Source of the DNA: JANXMY01 sp964251675
GTDB taxonomy: Bacteria > Armatimonadota > Armatimonadia > Armatimonadales > Capsulimonadaceae
Direction: 5' to 3'
DNA: 64,000 nt
NCBI GenBank assembly: GCA_964251675.1
Contig: CAXUKS010000008.1
Coordinates: 62,001 to 126,000, forward strand
Shown here in pieces: positions 7,966 to 15,867 of this stretch (positions are counted from its first letter, which is position 1; each line of letters starts with the position of its first letter). Below the pieces are notes generated by a model. It worked only from the letters and a program-made list of their open reading frames with translations, did no database searches and had not been told where the DNA came from. The translations under genes were made by a program, and so were the position numbers.

Positions 7966-9003
7966 ATGCCGACTTCGCTCACGTTTCCGCCCTTTGCCAC
8001 TGGCTCCGACGCGGTAGACCCTGCCGCTGTGCCCCACCGCACCCTGCCGACCGGCGCACGTCTCCCAAGCCTCGGGCTGGGCACATTTGGCTCCGACCGC
8101 TACACGAACGACGAGATCGCCCGCGCCGTGTTTGACGCCGCCACACTGGGGTATCGGCACTTTGACTGCGCCTCAGTCTACGGCAATGAGCCGGAAATCG
8201 GCGCGGCGCTGCGGGCCATTCAAACGGCAGTGCCGCGTGAAGAATTGTGGGTCACGTCCAAAGTCTGGAACGACGCGCACGGGCGGGTGGAAGAGTCCTG
8301 CCGCCGGTCTTTAGCTGACCTGAGACTGGACTATCTGGACCTCTATTTAGTCCACTGGCCGTTTCCGAACTTTCACGCGAAAGGCGTGGACGGGTCGGCG
8401 CGGGACCCGCACGCCCGGCCCTACCTTCACGCCGAGTTTATGCAGACCTGGCGGCAGATGGAGCGTTTGGTGGAGGGGGGACTGGTGCGGCATATCGGCA
8501 CGTCCAACATGACCGTGCCCAAGCTGACCCTTCTGCTGAACGATGCCCGCCTGCCCCCGGCCTGCAATGAAATGGAGCTGCACCCACACTTTCAGCAGCC
8601 GGAACTCTTCGACTTTGTCACCGCCCACGGCATTGTCCCGATTGGCTACTCCCCGCTCGGCTCGCCCGCCCGCCCCGCCCGCGATACCGCTCCCGGCGAC
8701 ACCGTGGACCTTGATGACCCGGTGATTACGGGAATTGCCGCCCGCCTCGGCCTGACTCCTGCCGCTGTGTGCCTGCAATGGGCCATCCGGCGCGGCCAAA
8801 TCCCTATTCCCTTCTCGGTCAAGCGCCCGCAATATCTCAGTGCCCTCCAAGCCGCCGCCGGGGAGCCGCTTTCGGCGCAGGACATGGACGCGCTGGCAGG
8901 CATCGACCAGAACTGCCGTTTAATCAAAGGCCAGGTGTTTCTGTGGAAAGACGGCCAGGACTGGCGGGATTTGTGGGACGAAAGCGGCACCATTACGGGC
9001 TGA
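7966..9003 (+). CDS. Aldo/keto reductase
   Basis: A 345-residue NADPH-dependent oxidoreductase of the AKR superfamily. It has the family order: LPSLGLGTFG, YRHFDCASVYGNE (catalytic Asp and Tyr), ELWVTSKVWND (catalytic Lys), LDLYLVHWPFP (catalytic His), HIGTSNM, and PIPFSVKRPQ for cofactor phosphate contacts. It reduces carbonyl compounds to alcohols; the specific substrate cannot be read from sequence. An AGGAG stretch lies about 12 bp before the ATG at 7966. It is divergent from an AraC regulator and upstream of a methyltransferase and an alcohol dehydrogenase, a mixed redox group. Confidence 0.88.
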   Translation: MPTSLTFPPFATGSDAVDPAAVPHRTLPTGARLPSLGLGTFGSDRYTNDEIARAVFDAATLGYRHFDCASVYGNEPEIGAALRAIQTAVPREELWVTSKVWNDAHGRVEESCRRSLADLRLDYLDLYLVHWPFPNFHAKGVDGSARDPHARPYLHAEFMQTWRQMERLVEGGLVRHIGTSNMTVPKLTLLLNDARLPPACNEMELHPHFQQPELFDFVTAHGIVPIGYSPLGSPARPARDTAPGDTVDLDDPVITGIAARLGLTPAAVCLQWAIRRGQIPIPFSVKRPQYLSALQAAAGEPLSAQDMDALAGIDQNCRLIKGQVFLWKDGQDWRDLWDESGTITG

Positions 9004-9069
9004 CCTACCTTCCTTGCTTCGCCGGGTCCTTCCTAAAGGAAGGATAAGGAACAAGATAGAACCAAACTC

Positions 9070-9098
9070 GTGTAGGGGCAGGGCTTGCCCCTGCCCTC
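9070..9098 (+). repeat. Dispersed palindromic repeat, family B copy 1
   Basis: GTGTAGGGGCAGGGCTTGCC followed by CCTGCCCTC, a GC-rich hairpin between the reductase and the methyltransferase. Related copies on the other strand lie at 13701-13728 (host) and 17478-17504 (inside the prophage). Confidence 0.6.
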
Positions 9099-9121
9099 TT
9101 TTCCGCAGAAAGAACAACCCC

Positions 9122-9892
9122 GTGCCAGACCTCTTACCAGAGCTGCGCTTTTCGGACCGCGTGGACAGCTACGTCAAATACCGCCCCGGCTATCCGCTGG
9201 CGCTGCTCGATTTTCTGACCGCCGAGTGCGGCCTGTCGCCCGTGCAGGATGTGGCCGACATCGGGGCCGGAACGGGGCTGCTGACCCGGCTGTTTTTGGA
9301 GAATGGCAATGACGTTTGGGCCGTAGAGCCGGACCCGGTCATGCGAGCGGCGGCAGAGCGAGACCTCGCCGCCGTGTTTCCCGGCTTTCACAGCGTCGCC
9401 GGGTCTGCCGAAGCAACGACACTGCCTGAGCACAGCACCGACTTCTGGACGACGGGGCAGGCGTTTCACTGGTTCGACCCCGTCCGGGCGCGGGCCGAGG
9501 CGCGGCGCATCCTGCGTCCTGGCGGCTGGGCCGTGCTGGTCTGGAACGTTCGGTCTACGGACACGACGCCGTTCCTGACGGCCTACGAGCAATTTCTGAG
9601 CCAGCACGGAAAAGACTATCAGGGCGGACACGGCGGGGACACGACGGCGGCGCGGGCCATATTCTTTGGCGACACCGTGCCCAAAACGACCACACTGGAA
9701 GGCGTTCAGCACTTCGACGCCGCTGGCCTGCGGGGCCGCTTTTTGTCTTCGTCCTACGCCCCCGCGCCCGCCGACCCGGACCGCAAGCGCATTCTGGCCG
9801 CGCTGGACCACATTTTTGAGGCATACCAGAGCGCCGGGCAGGTTGCCTTCGAGTATACTACAGAGGTTTACGCGGCCCAACTCAACCCGTGA
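9122..9892 (+). CDS. Class I SAM-dependent methyltransferase
   Basis: A 256-residue methyltransferase of the type-11 fold. It has FSDRVDSYVKYRPGYP at the N-terminus, the SAM-binding motif I VADIGAGTGLLTRLF, an acidic motif II at VWAVEPD, STDFWTTGQAFHWFD (motif IV region) and the LRPGGWAVLVWN strand. The GTG at 9122 is chosen because the family's conserved N-terminus begins right there and repeat family B occupies the sequence upstream. An in-frame ATG at 9014 would translate that repeat. The stop is 10 bp before the alcohol dehydrogenase, so the two are probably cotranscribed. The substrate is unknown. Confidence 0.8.
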   Translation: MPDLLPELRFSDRVDSYVKYRPGYPLALLDFLTAECGLSPVQDVADIGAGTGLLTRLFLENGNDVWAVEPDPVMRAAAERDLAAVFPGFHSVAGSAEATTLPEHSTDFWTTGQAFHWFDPVRARAEARRILRPGGWAVLVWNVRSTDTTPFLTAYEQFLSQHGKDYQGGHGGDTTAARAIFFGDTVPKTTTLEGVQHFDAAGLRGRFLSSSYAPAPADPDRKRILAALDHIFEAYQSAGQVAFEYTTEVYAAQLNP

Positions 9893-9902
9893 AAGAAAAA
9901 CC

Positions 9903-10967
9903 ATGACAACACTAATACAAGAAACCATGACCGGTGTGGTGCTGCCCGGCAACAGCACCGTTGCCTTCCGGGAGCAGCCGGTTCCGACACCGGGGCACGG
10001 GCAGGTTTTAGTCCAGATGAAGGCGTCGTCCATTTGTGGCTCGGATATTCGGGCCATCTATCGGGAGCATCTCGGGGTGGGGGATGAAGCCTACCGGGGC
10101 GTCGTGGCCGGGCATGAGCCGTGCGGGCAGATTGCCGCCGTGGGGCCAGGCTGCAAGCGGTTCAAAGCAGGCGACCGGGTCGTGCTGTACCATATCAGCG
10201 GCTGCGGGGTCTGCGAGGACTGCCAGAGCGGCTACATGATTTCCTGCCACTCGGCGCACCGGGCCGCTTACGGCTGGCAGCGCGACGGCGGCCATGCGCC
10301 GTACCTGCTGGCCGAGGAAAATACGTGTGTCGCCCTGCCCGATAACCTGTCGTATGTGGACGGGGCGCTGGTGGCCTGCGGCTTCGGCACGGCCTGGGAG
10401 GCGCTGACCCGTATCAAAGTCGATGGCCGGGACCGCCTGCTGGTGACGGGCCTCGGCCCGGTGGGTCTGGCGGCGGCGATGCTGGGCCGCGCCCTCGGGG
10501 CCACGGAGGTGATCGGGGTAGACACCAGCCAGGCGCGTCTGGATTTGGCGCGAAAGCTGGGGCTGGTCGATCAGGCGTTTCTGGGCGATGGCGAGGCATT
10601 AGACAAAATCAAAGCCGCCACGGGCGGCAAAGGCTGCGAGGCGGCGATTGACTGCTCCGGGGCCGCGCCCGCCCGCCGCTTGGCCTTGTTGGGCACGCGG
10701 CAATGGGGCCGGTGCGTCTTCGTGGGCGAAGGCGGCACAGTGGATTTCGACGTCTCACCGCTCCTGATTCACCCGCAGATCACGCTTTACGGCTCGTGGG
10801 TGACTTCGCTGGGACACATGGAGGATTTGGTGGAGCGTTTGTCGCGCTGGAACCTGCACCCGGAGGTGACGGTGACGCACCGCTTTACGCTGGCGCAGGC
10901 CGCCGAAGCCTACGACGTCGCTGACAAAGGCCAGAGCGGCAAAGTGGTGATTGTGTTTGATGAGTAG
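9903..10967 (+). CDS. Zinc-dependent alcohol dehydrogenase (MDR family)
   Basis: A 354-residue medium-chain dehydrogenase. Visible blocks: catalytic zinc ligands in SSICGSDIRA and VVAGHEPCGQ, the structural zinc lobe CGVCEDCQSGYMISC with four cysteines, the Rossmann motif GLGPVGLAAAMLG, and EVIGVDTSQARLDLA. It is closest in layout to threonine/sorbitol-type dehydrogenases, and the substrate is not evident. The ATG at 9903 fits the family N-terminus, and a longer in-frame extension to 9666 overlaps the methyltransferase in another frame and is not used. A long repeat element follows the stop. Confidence 0.85.
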   Translation: MTTLIQETMTGVVLPGNSTVAFREQPVPTPGHGQVLVQMKASSICGSDIRAIYREHLGVGDEAYRGVVAGHEPCGQIAAVGPGCKRFKAGDRVVLYHISGCGVCEDCQSGYMISCHSAHRAAYGWQRDGGHAPYLLAEENTCVALPDNLSYVDGALVACGFGTAWEALTRIKVDGRDRLLVTGLGPVGLAAAMLGRALGATEVIGVDTSQARLDLARKLGLVDQAFLGDGEALDKIKAATGGKGCEAAIDCSGAAPARRLALLGTRQWGRCVFVGEGGTVDFDVSPLLIHPQITLYGSWVTSLGHMEDLVERLSRWNLHPEVTVTHRFTLAQAAEAYDVADKGQSGKVVIVFDE

Positions 10968-10992
10968 CTGTTGTGACATAAGACAAGCAAGA

Positions 10993-11130
10993 GCCACGCA
11001 TTGAAATGCATGGCTGAGGGGCGAAGACGCCGAACGTCCCTGCGGGACGCCCACTTCGTGGGTCTTGAATCTTTTGTCCCGCAGGGACATTCAGCCGAAG
11101 GCTCCTCAGCCACGGAATTAATTCCGTGGC
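10993..11130. repeat. Long nested inverted-repeat element, family C
   Basis: A 138-bp non-coding element made of nested arms: TGGCTGAGG (11011-11019) with CCTCAGCCA (11104-11112), GTCCCTGCGGGAC (11036-11048) with GTCCCGCAGGGAC (11076-11088), and the near-perfect palindrome GCCACGGAATTAATTCCGTG (11109-11128, continuing GC). It sits between the convergent dehydrogenase and phosphatase genes. It looks like a mosaic REP/BIME-type element and could act as a bidirectional terminator. Confidence 0.65.
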
Positions 11131-11153
11131 CCTTGCCTTGCCAACCCTGGATT

Positions 11154-12362
11154 TCAATTCAGAGGCGTCTCGCACGGCATCCGCCGCAGCAGAAGCATGG
11201 CGATGTCATCGCGCTGGCGGGGGCCGAGGGTGGCCGCGAGGGCGGTGTCCAGCGCGGCCACGGTGGCCTGAGAAGAATGCTTCTCCCGCTCGGCTTCTGC
11301 CAGCGCGGCCCGGAACAGCCGCCAGGCTCCCACGCTGTCCACGAATTGACCGCGCCTGTCCCGCGCTTCCGTCACCCCGTCAGTCATCAGCAGGAGCGCA
11401 TCACCTGCATTCAGACTGACTAATCCCTCCTCGTACTCCGCACCGAGGCCGATCCCTAAAATCGGCCCCGTCGAATCCAGCACTTCCTCCCCGCCGTTCG
11501 CCCGCCGCAGCAGAGGCGGCTCATGGCCCGCGCTGGCATAACGCAGCGTGCCGCTGCCTGTGTCCAGAATGCCCAGAAACAGCGAAGCCGTTTCAAAGCG
11601 CATCTGCTGGCGAACAATCAAATCGTCCAGTTGTGCCATGATCCGCGCGGGGTCGCTGTTGGTGCTGCTGAAGGCCCGCACGGAGTAGCGCAGCAGGGCA
11701 ATGGAGGCCGCCGCCTCTTTGCCTTTGCCCATCACATCGCCCAGCAGCAGCCCGTAACGCCCCGCGCCGAGCGGGTAAAAGTCGTAAAAGTCGCCGCCGA
11801 CTTCCTCTTCCTGATGGAAGGGCCGGTACACGCCGCCGATGTCATAGCCGGGGGCGTCCGCCAGCGTGTCCGGCAGGATCGAAGAGCGCAGCGCGGTGAC
11901 CACCCCGCGCCGGGTTTCGGCCTGGCTTTGCATCTGCCGCGCCCGCTGGGTCAGCCAGACCCCCGCCCCGCCGCAGAGGACAAACAGCAGCGTTCGTATC
12001 ACCAGAACGTGTTCAGCCGGGGCGACCGGCAGCCGCACGGGCGGCTGCCAGTGAGGAACCACGGCGGCCCCGTACCCGGCGGACAGCGCCAGTACCAGCA
12101 GGCCGGGGCGCACTCCCCACAGGCTGGCCGCCGCCACCACCACGAGCAGGGACAGCAGCGCCCAGGAAAACCCAAATCGCAGCAGCGCGGCATTGCCGAC
12201 CCCCATCAGGGCGCTGGCGGCAAGGAAAAGCCCCCCGGCCAGCAGGTAGGGCCGCAGCCCCGCAGGCAGGCGCGGAAACACGGGGCGTGTCACTTCCCGC
12301 GTGACTTCAGCAGCCAGACCCCGCGCCCACGGAGCCGCCTGCGCGGGTTTGCTGATCGGCAT
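11154..12362 (-). CDS. Membrane-anchored PP2C/SpoIIE-type serine/threonine phosphatase
   Basis: A 402-residue protein. Residues about 35-145 hold four or so hydrophobic segments (for example LLSLLVVVAAASLWGV and HVLVIRTLLFVLCGG), then a short helix leads into a cytosolic SpoIIE/RsbU-type phosphatase domain. Metal-binding blocks are visible: EVGGDFYDFYPL, LLLGDVMGKGKEAA, ALLLMTDGVTEARD and QRDDIAMLLLRR. Such enzymes dephosphorylate anti-anti-sigma factors in partner-switching stress pathways. No partner is encoded nearby. The gene is convergent with the alcohol dehydrogenase across repeat family C. Confidence 0.85.
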   Translation of the reverse strand: MPISKPAQAAPWARGLAAEVTREVTRPVFPRLPAGLRPYLLAGGLFLAASALMGVGNAALLRFGFSWALLSLLVVVAAASLWGVRPGLLVLALSAGYGAAVVPHWQPPVRLPVAPAEHVLVIRTLLFVLCGGAGVWLTQRARQMQSQAETRRGVVTALRSSILPDTLADAPGYDIGGVYRPFHQEEEVGGDFYDFYPLGAGRYGLLLGDVMGKGKEAAASIALLRYSVRAFSSTNSDPARIMAQLDDLIVRQQMRFETASLFLGILDTGSGTLRYASAGHEPPLLRRANGGEEVLDSTGPILGIGLGAEYEEGLVSLNAGDALLLMTDGVTEARDRRGQFVDSVGAWRLFRAALAEAEREKHSSQATVAALDTALAATLGPRQRDDIAMLLLRRMPCETPLN

Positions 12363-12590
12363 TGGCTTTGTTTTCTCCCCGGTTCGCCCGTCTGCGCGGG
12401 CATCCGTCTGGAAACACTGTATCCGGCAATTATGAGAAGAACATGAAAAGCCCTCGGCTTTTCGCCCCTCTTGCCCTGTTGGGTATACTCACGGCTGTTC
12501 TTGCGAGCAGACTGGGGTCGAATTGATTGGCCTGCACGACAAAATCGATGTTCCGGCGGCGTCTTCGGGGCATCAGCGGGAGGCTCAGAC

Positions 12591-13256
12591 GTGATTTTCT
12601 TTGATATGGACGATACCCTGGTTATGCACAGCCGGGCGCAAACGCAGGCGGCTTTGCGGTTCTGGGATGAGTTCTCATCTCGGCTCTCCTTCACACGGCA
12701 GGAGTTTCCCGCCGTGTGGGACGCCGTCATGCAGAAGCATTTCGCCCAGTTCGCGGCCGGGCGGATTTCGTTCACGGAACACCGGCGGCGGCGTATGCGG
12801 GAGATACTGGGCGCGGAGGACAAAGACGGCTCCGCCTTCCAGTTTTATCTGGCGCATTACGAGCGGGAGTGGGCGCTTTTTGACGACGTTCTGCCATGTC
12901 TGGACGCCTTGACAGGCACGCGCCTGGGGATCATTACTAATGGCAACGGTGAACAGCAAAGACGCAAGCTGCATCAGCTTGGCATTGCCGATAACTTCAC
13001 CCCTGTCATCATTTCCGAAGACCTCGGCGTCTCGAAGCCGGACCCGGAGATATTCCGCGCTGCTCGTAAAGAGGCCGGAGCCTCCCCAGAAGACTGCGTT
13101 TATGTCGGCGACAGCCTAACCATTGACTCCCGCGCCAGTCAAGCCGCCGGGATGCGCGGTGTCTGGCTGAACCGGGATAAAAACCCCGCGCCCGATGCAG
13201 GCATTCTTATAATTAGTAGCCTGAGCGAGCTGCCCGCTCTCCTCGCTTCTCTCTAA
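12591..13256 (+). CDS. HAD-superfamily hydrolase
   Basis: A 221-residue HAD phosphatase of the YjjG/2-haloacid dehalogenase-like subgroup with a helical cap. Motifs: VIFFDMDDTLV at the extreme N-terminus (nucleophile Asp5, acid Asp7), GIITNGNGEQQ (motif II), GVSKPDPEIF (Lys), YVGDSLTIDSRA (motif IV). GTG at 12591 is taken as start because motif I begins at residue 2 and GGGAGG lies at 12578-12583. The in-frame ATG at 12471 would add 40 residues with no homology. The gene is followed after 12 bp by the VOC gene. Substrate unknown. Confidence 0.8.
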   Translation: MIFFDMDDTLVMHSRAQTQAALRFWDEFSSRLSFTRQEFPAVWDAVMQKHFAQFAAGRISFTEHRRRRMREILGAEDKDGSAFQFYLAHYEREWALFDDVLPCLDALTGTRLGIITNGNGEQQRRKLHQLGIADNFTPVIISEDLGVSKPDPEIFRAARKEAGASPEDCVYVGDSLTIDSRASQAAGMRGVWLNRDKNPAPDAGILIISSLSELPALLASL

Positions 13257-13268
13257 AGGAGCCGCCGT

Positions 13269-13676
13269 ATGGTCACCGGCATCAACCACATCACCTTCGT
13301 CGTCCGCAATCTTAGCGACGCAATCGCCTTCTACCGGGACACGCTGGGAATGACCCTGCACGCGACTTGGGACACGGGCGCATACCTGACGGCGGGGGCG
13401 GTCTGGATCGCTCTCAACACTGACCTGAATGGAACAGGCGAACCGCCACGGGGCGACAGCCATATTGCTTTCACGGTTGCCCCCGAAGAGTTTGAGGCTG
13501 TGACGGAGCGCATTCTTCAGGCCGGGGCAGAAGTCTGGCGCGAAAACCGGAGCGAGGGGGCTTCGCTGTATTTTACGGACCCGGACGGCCACAAACTGGA
13601 AATCCATGCTTCTGACCTAGCCGCCCGGCTGTCCGATATGGCGGTGGACTCGCCGCCTGACTTTCAAGCGTACTGA
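13269..13676 (+). CDS. FosA/FosX-like VOC metalloenzyme (glyoxalase superfamily)
   Basis: A 135-residue VOC protein. It follows FosA closely: His7 and Thr9 in MVTGINHITF, a second metal His in DSHIAF, NRSEGASLYFTDPDGHKLEI carrying the Ser, Ser, Tyr pattern seen in fosfomycin-binding enzymes, the third ligand Glu in KLEIHA, and an Arg in DLAARL. The FosA active-site Lys just before NRSEG appears as Arg. Fos enzymes open the epoxide of fosfomycin with glutathione, bacillithiol or water. Which of these applies, or whether it is another glyoxalase-fold dioxygenase, cannot be told. It probably shares a transcript with the HAD gene. Confidence 0.7.
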   Translation: MVTGINHITFVVRNLSDAIAFYRDTLGMTLHATWDTGAYLTAGAVWIALNTDLNGTGEPPRGDSHIAFTVAPEEFEAVTERILQAGAEVWRENRSEGASLYFTDPDGHKLEIHASDLAARLSDMAVDSPPDFQAY

Positions 13677-13700
13677 GAAATAGGGTTTCGGACAAGAGAG

Positions 13701-13728
13701 GAGGGCGCAGCAAGCAGCGCCCCTACAT
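13701..13728 (-). repeat. Dispersed palindromic repeat, family B copy 2
   Basis: Read on the minus strand: ATGTAGGGGCGCTGCTTGCT followed by GCGCCCTC, sharing the GTAGGGGC, GCTTGC and GCCCTC blocks with 9070-9098. It lies between the VOC gene and the transporter. Confidence 0.55.
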
Positions 13729-13739
13729 CTAACATTTCA

Positions 13740-13765
13740 GTTCCCCCATTATTGGGGGCTAGGGG
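13740..13765 (+). repeat. Dispersed palindromic repeat, family A copy 2
   Basis: GTTCCCCCATTATTGGGGGC then TAGGGG, nearly identical to 6788-6814. It sits directly after the family B copy, so two repeat families are stacked in the gap before the transporter genes. Confidence 0.6.
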
Positions 13766-13800
13766 ATTCTGTGCCCACGCATCCAAACGCAGCAGGGTGC

Positions 13801-13815
13801 TATACTAAGCGCGTG
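13801..13815 (+). promoter_or_regulatory. -10 box and leaderless start of the chromate transporter
   Basis: TATACT at 13801-13806 lies six bases before the GTG at 13813, so transcription would start at or next to the start codon. No Shine-Dalgarno sequence precedes the GTG and no good -35 box is visible. Confidence 0.45.
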
Positions 13816-14433
13816 TCCACCTCTGAACTTCCATCCCCAGTGACCCCGCCGTCTTCGCGTTCCCTGCTGCGTGTCTGGTTTCTGCTGGGCCTGCAATCGT
13901 TTGGCGGCGGCATGGCGACCCTGACTCTGGTGCGCCGGACGGCGGTGGAGCAGGAGCGGTGGATCACCGAGGCCGAGTTTTCCCATTTCTGGTCCCTGGT
14001 GCAGCTTGCCCCCGGTATCAACCTTCTGGCGCTGATTATTCTGATTGGCCGGGCGGTGGCGGGCGGGCGCGGCATCATGCTGGCGCTCACCGGCTTGCTG
14101 CTGCCTTCCGTGGCAATCACCGTCGCTCTGACCGCGTCGTACAGCCATTTCCAGCAGTCACCGCTCGTGCGGAACGCCACCGGCGGCGTCATCCCGGCGA
14201 TTGTCGGGCTGGGACTGGTCACGGCCTGGCAGATTGCCAAGCCCCTGCTCTGGCGGCAGCGTCCGAATGCCACGCGCCGGGCAGAGCAGGCGGGGTTCAC
14301 GTTCCACTTGCTGCTGCTGGTCGGCAGCGGCCTGGCGGCGTGGAAGGCTCATCTGCCGGTGATCGTCATTCTGCTGACGGCGGGGCTGATTGGCGCGGCA
14401 TGGAGCTGGGCGCGGGGGAGGGCAAGGGAGTGA
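13813..14433 (+). CDS. Chromate transporter, half-size ChrA subunit 1
   Basis: A 206-residue membrane protein of the CHR family with the conserved start LLRVWFLLGLQSFGGGMATL and the block WSLVQLAPGINLLALIILIG, then further hydrophobic segments to the C-terminus. It forms a pair with the next gene, as in short-chain CHR transporters where two half-size proteins make one unit. These export chromate or related oxyanions across the inner membrane. The GTG at 13813 is preferred over an upstream in-frame ATG at 13771 because of the -10 box between them. The stop overlaps the next start (GTGA). Confidence 0.85.
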   Translation: MSTSELPSPVTPPSSRSLLRVWFLLGLQSFGGGMATLTLVRRTAVEQERWITEAEFSHFWSLVQLAPGINLLALIILIGRAVAGGRGIMLALTGLLLPSVAITVALTASYSHFQQSPLVRNATGGVIPAIVGLGLVTAWQIAKPLLWRQRPNATRRAEQAGFTFHLLLLVGSGLAAWKAHLPVIVILLTAGLIGAAWSWARGRARE

Positions 14434-14939
14434 GCTGGCTTTTGTATTTCTGGCTGTTCCTGAAAGCGTCGCTGTTTTCGACGGGCGGCATGGGCAACCT
14501 GCCGAGCCTGCACGCGGACCTGCCCGCGCACGGCTGGGCCACTGAGCGGCAGTTCGGGGAGGCGCTGACGATTGGCAACATCTCGCCCGGCCCGACCGGC
14601 CTGTGGGTGATCAGTCTGGGCTACCTGACGGGGGGCGTGCCGGGCAGTCTGCTGGCACTCCTGGCGATTGTTCTGCCGCCGCTGCTGATTCTGGGGGTGG
14701 AGCGGCTGTATCGACGGGTGCAGCATCACCCGGCAGTGGAGGGGTTCGTGCAGGGGCTGGGGCTGGCCGTGGTGGGCATTTTTCTGGTGGCGCTGGGGGG
14801 GATTTTCCAGAGCGCGGGGATCACGGCTCGCACTCTGACCCTTCTCGCGGCGGCGCTGGGCCTGGCCCTGTGGCGGCGCGTGCCGGTGGTGGGCATTGTG
14901 GGCCTCGCCGCGCTGACCGGGGTGCTGTGGCACGGATAA
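14430..14939 (+). CDS. Chromate transporter, half-size ChrA subunit 2
   Basis: A 169-residue CHR-family protein with LYFWLFLKASLFSTGGMGNL, then EALTIGNISPGPTGLWVISL and GVPGSLLALLAIVLPPLLIL, and three to four more hydrophobic segments ending in VGLAALTGVLWHG. GTG at 14430 overlaps the preceding stop by four bases and is followed at once by the conserved N-terminus. The open frame extends upstream within the first subunit but has no homology there. It is followed by a strong bidirectional hairpin terminator. Confidence 0.85.
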   Translation: MSWLLYFWLFLKASLFSTGGMGNLPSLHADLPAHGWATERQFGEALTIGNISPGPTGLWVISLGYLTGGVPGSLLALLAIVLPPLLILGVERLYRRVQHHPAVEGFVQGLGLAVVGIFLVALGGIFQSAGITARTLTLLAAALGLALWRRVPVVGIVGLAALTGVLWHG

Positions 14940-14956
14940 GCATAAAGGAGAGAGAC

Positions 14957-14999
14957 AAAAAAGCGCCCGCTGTCCAAGTTGAACAGCGGGCGCTTTTTT
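14957..14999. terminator. Bidirectional rho-independent terminator
   Basis: AAAAAAGCGCCCGCTGT, a short loop, then ACAGCGGGCGCTTTTTTC: a GC-rich stem with A-tract on one side and T-tract on the other. It ends the chromate-transporter operon and, before phage insertion, would also have ended the tRNA-Leu transcript coming from the right. Confidence 0.9.
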
Positions 15000-15001
15000 C
15001 C

Positions 15002-15066
15002 ATGCCGAAGGCGAGACTCGAACTCGCATGCCCTTGCGAGCACTGCGACCTGAACACAGCGTGTAT
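15002..15066 (-). repeat. Left attachment site, displaced 3' tRNA-Leu fragment
   Basis: Identical over 65 bp to 57103-57167. It covers the T arm, variable arm, anticodon arm and part of the D arm of tRNA-Leu but lacks the 5' acceptor strand, so it cannot be a functional tRNA. Host sequence resumes at the terminator immediately to its left. Confidence 0.92.
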
Positions 15067-15251
15067 CAGACCAATTTTATGGGTTTTGATCTCTTCGGCT
15101 AATATGTACGGAATTTCAGATATATTTCTAAATCCAATGATTCATTATAGACCAAGATTTCAGGTTTTGCAAGCTTTTTTGTTCGGACCAATCAACTATT
15201 TTCCAAAAACCCCTCGCCTATGTAAGGATGGGGCCGTGGCGCGGAACGTCT

Positions 15252-15725
15252 TCATTCGCTCGGAATATCAATGCTCTCAATGACGGGCGGCGGTAAGCCT
15301 AGCCCCTGAAGTTCCAGCTCGGCCTTGTGCCTCTCAACAAGTTCCTCCAAAAAGCCCGATGGATTTTCCTCGTCTTGCATGCGGCAATATTCCCAACTCG
15401 ACAATTTCATGTAAACTGGAAAACCAACGTAGGCGTTCGCTATGATCGCCTCTTCTTTTTCCCTGGCCTCCCTCTCTTCTGGGCGCTCGACCCTTGGCCT
15501 GCCTGCCTTCTTCACCCCTCCTACCTGAGTGCGAGCCCGATATTCCTCTAGCACAATGCTGGAAATCACTTTGCGATTATATTTCATCTCGCAAGCGATA
15601 CGCCCTGTAGAAATTGCATTCCTAATCGCCCCTGGAGTGACCCCTAATTCTTCAGCCGCTTCTATTATAGTGTAGTGTTTCGGCACCAAAACCCACTCTG
15701 CGACTTGATCTGTGACTTGTTCCAT
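15252..15725 (-). CDS. Phage HTH DNA-binding protein, candidate lysogeny regulator
   Basis: A 157-residue protein with an N-terminal MerR/excisionase-like helix-turn-helix, HYTIIEAAEELGVTPGAIRN then ISTGRIACEMKYNRKVIS (residues ~18-55), a basic linker GGVKKAGRPRVERPEE, and an acidic helical C-terminus. AGGAGGA four bases upstream fixes the ATG at 15725; the longer open frame runs through the promoter region and is not used. It is divergent from the early operon across a consensus promoter overlapped by palindromes, the position of a phage repressor. The fold is not that of a classical CI repressor, and no cleavage domain is seen. Confidence 0.65.
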   Translation of the reverse strand: MEQVTDQVAEWVLVPKHYTIIEAAEELGVTPGAIRNAISTGRIACEMKYNRKVISSIVLEEYRARTQVGGVKKAGRPRVERPEEREAREKEEAIIANAYVGFPVYMKLSSWEYCRMQDEENPSGFLEELVERHKAELELQGLGLPPPVIESIDIPSE

Positions 15726-15743
15726 GCAGTCCTCCTGTGTGAG

Positions 15744-15837
15744 ATTATACCCGAAATAGAAAGCAGTGCAGAAGCAGAAAATATGTTGATTTATTTTTAA
15801 CAAAATGTTGACAACAATATGTTGTTTGTGATATAAT
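15744..15837. promoter_or_regulatory. Divergent early/lysogeny promoter region with operator palindromes
   Basis: The rightward promoter is near consensus: TTGACA 15808-15813, 18-bp spacer, TATAAT 15832-15837. Two overlapping palindromes cover it: TGTTG-A-CAACA (15806-15816) and CAACA-ATA-TGTTG (15812-15824), with another TGTTG at 15784. On the other strand TATAAT lies at 15749-15744 before the HTH gene. The arrangement fits a repressor-controlled switch. Confidence 0.7.
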
Positions 15838-15867
15838 ACCCCTATAACCAACCGAGGACCACAAACA

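Noticed and set aside
9666..9902. Longer N-terminus for the alcohol dehydrogenase
   Set aside because: It lies wholly inside the methyltransferase gene in another frame and lacks dehydrogenase similarity; the ATG at 9903 matches the family start.
12484..12489. TATACT before the HAD gene as a full promoter
   Set aside because: The -10 box is good but no acceptable -35 box lies at 16-18 bp, and the leader would be about 100 bases; evidence is too thin to annotate.
15002..15066. Second functional tRNA-Leu at the left prophage end
   Set aside because: The 5' acceptor strand and part of the D arm are missing; it is the displaced attachment-site copy.
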